Shown here: piece after piece, positions 60,801 to 64,000 of the stretch | Layout: every line of letters starts with the position of its first letter | Numbering within the stretch: position 1 is the first letter of the stretch | Made by a program: the position numbers and the translations under genes | Source: Leuctra nigra | Taxonomy: Eukaryota; Arthropoda; Insecta; Plecoptera; Leuctridae | Assembly (NCBI GenBank): GCA_934045905.1 | Contig: OW203762.1 | Coordinates: 12,429,647 to 12,493,646 of the forward strand | Direction of reading: 5' to 3' | Length of the DNA: 64,000 nt | Notes under the pieces: model-generated | Database searches by the model: none | What the model was told of the DNA's origin: nothing | What the model saw: the letters and a program-made list of their open reading frames with translations, nothing else

Positions 60801-63427
60801 ATTCATCCAATATATCAGTATATATGCTGAATTATTTTGAACTCATTATCTCATAACCCCTCCTCAAAAATGAGGAAATAAGAAAAATGGTCCAACCTAG
60901 GCAACCTTCCCCTATCATCTACACAGAGAAAATGTGGGTTGGGGAAAAGACAGTATAGAGCATTAAAGATGCCATTCTAGACAAGCCTATTTCAGTGCTA
61001 ATAGTGCATGACCAATCCATTCCAATCCCTCCTCCAAAGTGGCATACATGTTTTTCATCAAATTATGGTTTCTGGGGCTATTACAATGTGTTTTATAACC
61101 AATTTAATATTACCACAAAATCGCGAAATCCCTCTTCCAGAAAAAACACAAAAAACGAAATTGATGATTTTAAAAACGAATTTTAAGAAATAAAATCACC
61201 ATTTAAAACTGGCTCTAAAGCTTGATTTACACGGGTCAATGTATTGATCAATACATTGAATTCAAGAGGCTGTGCACATGAGCAGAGTCACTTTATCATA
61301 ACAAAAGTGGATCTGCTCATGTGCACAGCCTCTTGAATTCAATGTATTGATCAATATATTGACCCGTGTAAATCAAGCTTAACCATAGATGATTGTGTTT
61401 CATTGGCTGTTGCCAAGGCTTTATGATCTTATAAATCCTACCGCTAACTTTATAGGGACATTGTAAAACCAGACCTTCTACAATAAAGTGACTCTTCAAA
61501 GTGTATTGGTCGTTCATGTACTTCAATAATCTCTGTGTTCAGAACGAGCCAGCTTACCTCGATGCGGCGCAACGAAGACCGGCGTGGTCTTGGGCATGTC
61601 GAAGACTGCGGGCGGATGTACGGTGGCTCGCTTCTCCACCTGCGTGTCGCTGCCTGTCTCCAACCTGCGACACAATCACTCGGTGACCAACCCGCATCAT
61701 TCACTCATGCAGTCACAGGCATTGCCAGATCACATAACACAGAAGGACTGGTGAGGCTCCTGTCTGAACATTATATAAAAAGGCTAAGTTAGGTACTTGG
61801 GGATTTAAGAACGTTGTTAAGTTGGGTCTCGTTATTGTATTTGTGCATGTACTGAACTGTAAAGAGAAGAGGAAATACTCACAAAAATGGTCTCCATATC
61901 ATTTCTTAATAATCTTTTTCGTTTTCCACACAAGCAACAGTTAAACATACCTACCTACATACTGGTTTTATAAGCCTGCGTAAGGGAACGGGAAAAGCGA
62001 GTGCTTTTCTTTTTTAATTTTGTCGTCACACTAACAGAATTTTACGAACCGTGCAATTCCCGTTACCTAACGCAGGCCTCTTAACTGAGCATAACAGATG
62101 GCACAAATCCGCAAAACATCCTCTACTGCTAGTGGGTTGTGAGAGCTCGTACCTGGGAGGTCTGTAGTCCCTGTAGTCCCGGCGCGGCTCCCTGAACTCT
62201 GACAGCACCTGCGTGGACAGCGGGCGCGGGTCGGGTGTGTCCGCGCCGTCGGGCTCCGCGCGCGCCGTGTCGGTCCAGCCGCCGGGCAGCGACGAGAACA
62301 TCTGCTCGTCCAGGTTGAACAGTCTGCAGGCGGAGGAAACACGCTCGTTGTTACCTTGCGACTTCACTACACACATGCATATTGATGTTCATCGCGTCGA
62401 GATAACATTCATCAACTATACCGAATTGTAAAGATTTGCTTTGTTAGAAGAACAAAATTCTCATATTGGGCAAAGCATAAAAATAAAATAGATGCACCAT
62501 TTTTGTATAAATGTGTTCAGATACCGGTTTCCCACACGTACCTCTACTTTGTCTGCAAGCTGAGTTCTTATTAAAATAGTATTTGTTGAGTTATTTTTAA
62601 AGGGGAATTTTAAATAACTTAAAATTCATGGGTCTAGTTAAATTACAAAAATGTGGAAAACATTGATTGTCATTTGCATTTAAGGATGATGTTAGGTACA
62701 CTTGGCCAAACAAAACTTGAACGTTCAATAAATCTGATAGGCTGATAAATATAAGATCGCACCATCAGAAGTCAGTCTAAGCGATCTCATTGTCTCACTC
62801 TAGTAGGTGACCTCACATTTCAATGATAATAACATGCTTTGATTGGTTATGGGACATAAGCAGCAGTCATTCAAATTTGGTCAACGTTCAAGTTTTGTTT
62901 GGCCGAGTGTACCTACCTATTTTGTTCTCTACTCCATCCAACATAATTAGCCAGAATTTACCTACCTCCCTTTGTATTGTTAATTAATTGATTACATAAT
63001 CAATCAAAACACAATTAAAATGTTTAATCAATGCAAAGTAACATTTCACCTACAAAATCCTTCTTTGAAAACCAAACTAAGATAATTTTGAAATATCCAT
63101 CAGTGTTTGATTTTGCTCATAACCATATTCTAAATAGTTTATGCCAACATATTTCTTGCTCATTAGTCATTACACTACATGTAAGACTCGTGACGCCAGG
63201 CAGGCAACATCGTAGACCCAGTTCGTCTACTCACCGTAGCTGATGCCTGATGTTGGCCTTCTCCGGAGCCCGCTTGCGCTGAAACTCCGCTTCCACCCGC
63301 CGCATGGCCTCCAGCTCCCCGAGCCTCCGCCGCTCCTTCAGCTCCGCTTCCCGAGACAGCCGCTCCGAGATCCTGCGCCGCTCGATCTGCCGCACGGTGC
63401 TTTGGAATGTGAAGCGCCGGTTCTTGC
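54840..63427 (-). CDS. charged coiled-coil protein, last six exons, unrecognised
   Basis: Exons in order: 63427-63235, 62323-62153, 61664-61558, 58537-58393, 56227-56149 and 54974-54840 (TAG). Every junction keeps phase (2,2,1,2,0), giving about 276 residues; the start is off the right edge. The first exon is an Arg/Glu-rich helix (QIERRRISERLSREAELKER) likely to form a coiled coil. Then come LFNLDEQMFSSLPGGW, a segment with EFREPRRDYRDYRPP, and low-complexity Ser/Pro/Arg stretches (SSSSDNYRRD, RSPSPAPRPRSKSAEPS) likely to be phosphorylated and disordered. The C-terminus has KSKPYRPIAFNLGTKPAP. No membrane segment. It resembles cytoskeletal scaffolds in style, but I cannot name a family. AATAAA-like signals lie near 54634 on the minus strand. 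Confidence 0.75.
55678..55997. mobile_element. hAT-like MITE, 320 bp
   Basis: Ends CAGTGGTTAATTTTGG and AAATTAACCACTG, target duplication GCGCCAAA (55670-55677, 55998-56005). Confidence 0.88.
56400..56633. mobile_element. hAT-like MITE, 234 bp
   Basis: Ends CAGGGGCAGTCTGGG and CCAGACCGCCACTG, target duplication AATTGAAA (56392-56399, 56634-56641). Confidence 0.88.
57211..57610. repeat. possible degraded hAT-like element
   Basis: CAGTTGGGGAAGTTA and TTCCTTCCCCAACACTG are inverted ends, but the 8-base flanks do not match. A G run lies at 57445-57460. In 56642-57210 and 57611-58392 I see no coding or repeat signal. Confidence 0.4.
58609..58767. mobile_element. Harbinger-like MITE, 159 bp
   Basis: Ends AGCCCCATTTTCACGGTGC and the complement of AGCCCCATTTACACGG, target duplication TTA (58606-58608, 58768-58770). 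It is almost fully palindromic and shares its termini with the giant foldback. Confidence 0.85.
59179..59278. repeat. 100-bp near-perfect hairpin
   Basis: Arms of about 45 bp (TTGTACAGTGACATTCAG ... GTGCCCCTGTGC) with two mismatches and a short loop, in an intron of the minus-strand gene. Its size is that of a microRNA precursor, although a small MITE is the simpler reading. Confidence 0.75.
59882..60912. mobile_element. mariner-like non-autonomous element, ~1 kb
   Basis: Imperfect inverted ends TGGGAGAGTTGCCG and CGGCAACT-like GGCAACCTTCCCC, with TA on both sides. TTGGACC recurs inside in both orientations. It contains a 58-bp direct duplication at about 60419-60534. Confidence 0.55.
61219..61379. 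mobile_element. Harbinger-like MITE, 161 bp
   Basis: Ends AGCTTGATTTACACGGGTC and complement, target duplication TAA (61216-61218, 61380-61382). A full-length palindrome, related to 58609-58767 at the ATTTACACGG core. Confidence 0.85.
62695..62913. mobile_element. TA-flanked MITE, 219 bp
   Basis: Inverted ends GGTACACTTGGCCAAACAAA, continuing ACTTGAACGTT, with TA on both sides, as in Tc1/mariner-type elements. The end also occurs alone at about 40284. Confidence 0.65.
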
Positions 63428-64000
63428 CTGCGGAAGAATATAAAATGTGTTTGTTCGTGTTAATCAACCAAAGTGATTTCTAAATACTAGTCACTCGTGA
63501 GAAACAGCACTGGCTCCATTTGTGACCGAACGATAACAACACTATGATTAAAAATAATAAATATAGAACAAATTTCCAAAAGCTGCAATACGAACAATTT
63601 TACTCATTTTGAAATGAATAGGTACCAAGTGAAAGAACAAAATTACAAATATTTGGTGTGTATTTAATTGATAAAGCAAGACTCTAGATTTACTATGATT
63701 TAAAACAATACTGATCATGAATTTTATTACACAAATCAGCATTTGCTGTTTTAAAGTACAAATGACCTAAATATCACCTACCTACCACTTTAGTAATCGG
63801 AATTCCCATTCTGATCAACAATACCCAATATTCATTCTGGTTTTAACAAATACCTATCCATATAAAATTGCACTACTTTGGTTTACAGCTCAGGAAATGG
63901 ATTTATTTATTCACTTTAATCAAGATGGAATATTCCAATTTTTTCTTATTTTAAATCTGGTAGTACCTAATAAAGATGAAAAAGGAATTTGTGCTGTCTA
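63428..64000. other. intron at the right edge
   Basis: AT-rich; no exon, repeat or RNA recognised. Confidence 0.4.

Overview
The window looks like nuclear DNA of an insect. Its protein-coding genes are split into small exons with GT..AG introns. One gene is an insect-type odorant receptor and two are insect-style extracellular serine proteases. Non-coding DNA is AT-rich and crowded with transposons. A hemipteran is possible from the general look of the repeats, but nothing here proves the order. I translated and spliced by eye, so exon borders are predictions.

Layout. (1) 331-19161, plus strand: a chymotrypsin-fold protease most like insect modular serine proteases (the upstream initiators of clip-protease cascades), with its 5' part off the left edge. 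Splice phases join the protease domain to an exon with a PLAC-type cysteine pattern and then a Cys-rich tail. An in-frame TAA sits just before the catalytic GDSGG. Its 14.6 kb first intron holds an inverted tandem array of a tRNA-bearing 306-bp unit (972-3883) and a nest of retrotransposons: a 5'-truncated LINE split by a second LINE with an intact 946-residue ORF and by a young 6.4 kb BEL/Pao element, which itself carries a 451-bp insertion in gag. (2) 21445-32760, plus strand: a snake-like, clip-type protease whose catalytic triad is present but whose Cys42-Cys58 disulfide pair is absent. Almost all of its 9.2 kb fourth visible intron is one giant hairpin transposon (22821-31537) flanked by TAA, with tandem CRE/ETS-like motifs in both arms and later insertions in the right arm (a 5S-rRNA-derived SINE and a second foldback). 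(3) 32934-34553: a decayed piggyBac-like element. (4) 38553-44774, plus strand: a seven-exon odorant receptor of about 485 residues with an expanded charged loop. (5) 52918-47704, minus strand: a three-exon gene for a Trp/Pro/Gln-rich protein of about 249 residues, with a TATA promoter and a tandem array of copies of its own exon-2 splice acceptor. (6) 63427-54840, minus strand: the last six exons of a charged, coiled-coil-containing protein I do not recognise; its 5' part is off the right edge.

The remainder is introns and intergenic DNA filled with non-autonomous transposons. Many have precise signatures: at least seven hAT-like elements with 8-bp target duplications (some nested), three Harbinger-like elements with TWA duplications (the giant hairpin is one of them), piggyBac-like elements at TTAA, TA-flanked mariner-like elements, and several foldback hairpins. 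The two proteases lie head to tail and belong to families that can act in sequence in insect haemolymph cascades, so this may be a small immune or developmental protease cluster; that is inference.
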